The translations under genes and the position numbers were made by a program. This document shows, one piece after another, positions 21,597 to 21,618 of a DNA stretch of 21,618 nucleotides. The first letter of the stretch is position 1; each line of letters starts with the position of its first letter. The notes beneath the pieces are model-generated. The model ran no database searches and was not told the origin of the DNA. It was given only the letters and a program-made list of their open reading frames with translations. Source of the stretch: an archaeon (GTDB lineage Archaea; Hydrothermarchaeota; Hydrothermarchaeia; JALTZZ01; JALUTC01); the NCBI GenBank assembly GCA_027051265.1, contig JALTZH010000048.1, positions 1-21,618 of the forward strand. The letters are read 5' to 3'.

Positions 21597-21618
21597 TTAT
21601 TTATTTATATTTATTTAT

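Noticed and set aside
1-21618. tRNA genes
   Set aside because: No stretch with a T-loop GTTCRAA and matching acceptor stem was seen on either strand.

Overview
This is an AT-rich archaeal chromosome segment, probably from a thermophilic, anaerobic, sulfite- or sulfate-reducing member of the Thermoproteota or a neighbouring deep lineage. The domain call rests on the archaeal-type glutamyl- and tyrosyl-tRNA synthetases, translation factor aIF1A next to a Rio1 kinase, a KaiC-like ATPase, CobY-type guanylyltransferase, DUF123 and a COG1750-like Lon-domain protease. The lifestyle call rests on oxygen-independent NrdD and on DsrA and DsrB with complete iron-sulfur and siroheme motifs. The lineage below Archaea cannot be fixed from this window.

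Layout. 1-7.1 kb is housekeeping: nrdD (+), a creatininase-family hydrolase behind a small winged-helix protein (-), gltX (-) divergent from pyrF (+), and a KaiC-like ATPase with an HTH partner (-). 7.1-10.6 kb is the energy-metabolism block (+): a radical SAM/SPASM protein resembling the siroheme-to-heme enzyme AhbC, then dsrA and dsrB. 10.6-13.9 kb is a two-gene minus-strand operon: a membrane-anchored Lon-like protease followed by an 880-residue secreted, C-terminally anchored repeat-domain protein. 14.2-14.8 kb holds a DUF123 GIY-YIG protein and a possible 57-residue ORF.

14.8-17.0 kb is a decayed accessory island. It has two nested or adjacent inverted-repeat elements, two broken tandem genes (one a polytopic membrane protein with two frameshifts and a stop), a dead IS607-type tnpA fragment, TnpB-tail-like hairpins, and a GC-rich, hairpin-rich stretch of about 430 bases that looks like a structured RNA or its relic.

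17.0-18.6 kb is a tightly overlapped minus-strand operon tatA-tatA/B-tatC-cobY, including a 49-residue second TatA-like gene that is easy to miss. 18.7-19.2 kb is ubiX (-). 19.6-21.6 kb is an informational operon (+): tyrS, aIF1A and rio1.

The most unusual signal is a pair of same-strand repeats at about 13.93-14.10 and 19.20-19.35 kb. Each carries a 29-base unit with CRISPR-repeat character (28/29 identical, ending ATTGAAAG on the minus strand) behind an AT-rich leader-like segment with a TATA box. Neither is followed by spacers: instead each runs directly into the start codon of a gene (the Lon-like protease; ubiX). They read as CRISPR leader-repeat remnants, or as leader-repeat units now acting as promoters or 5' UTRs.
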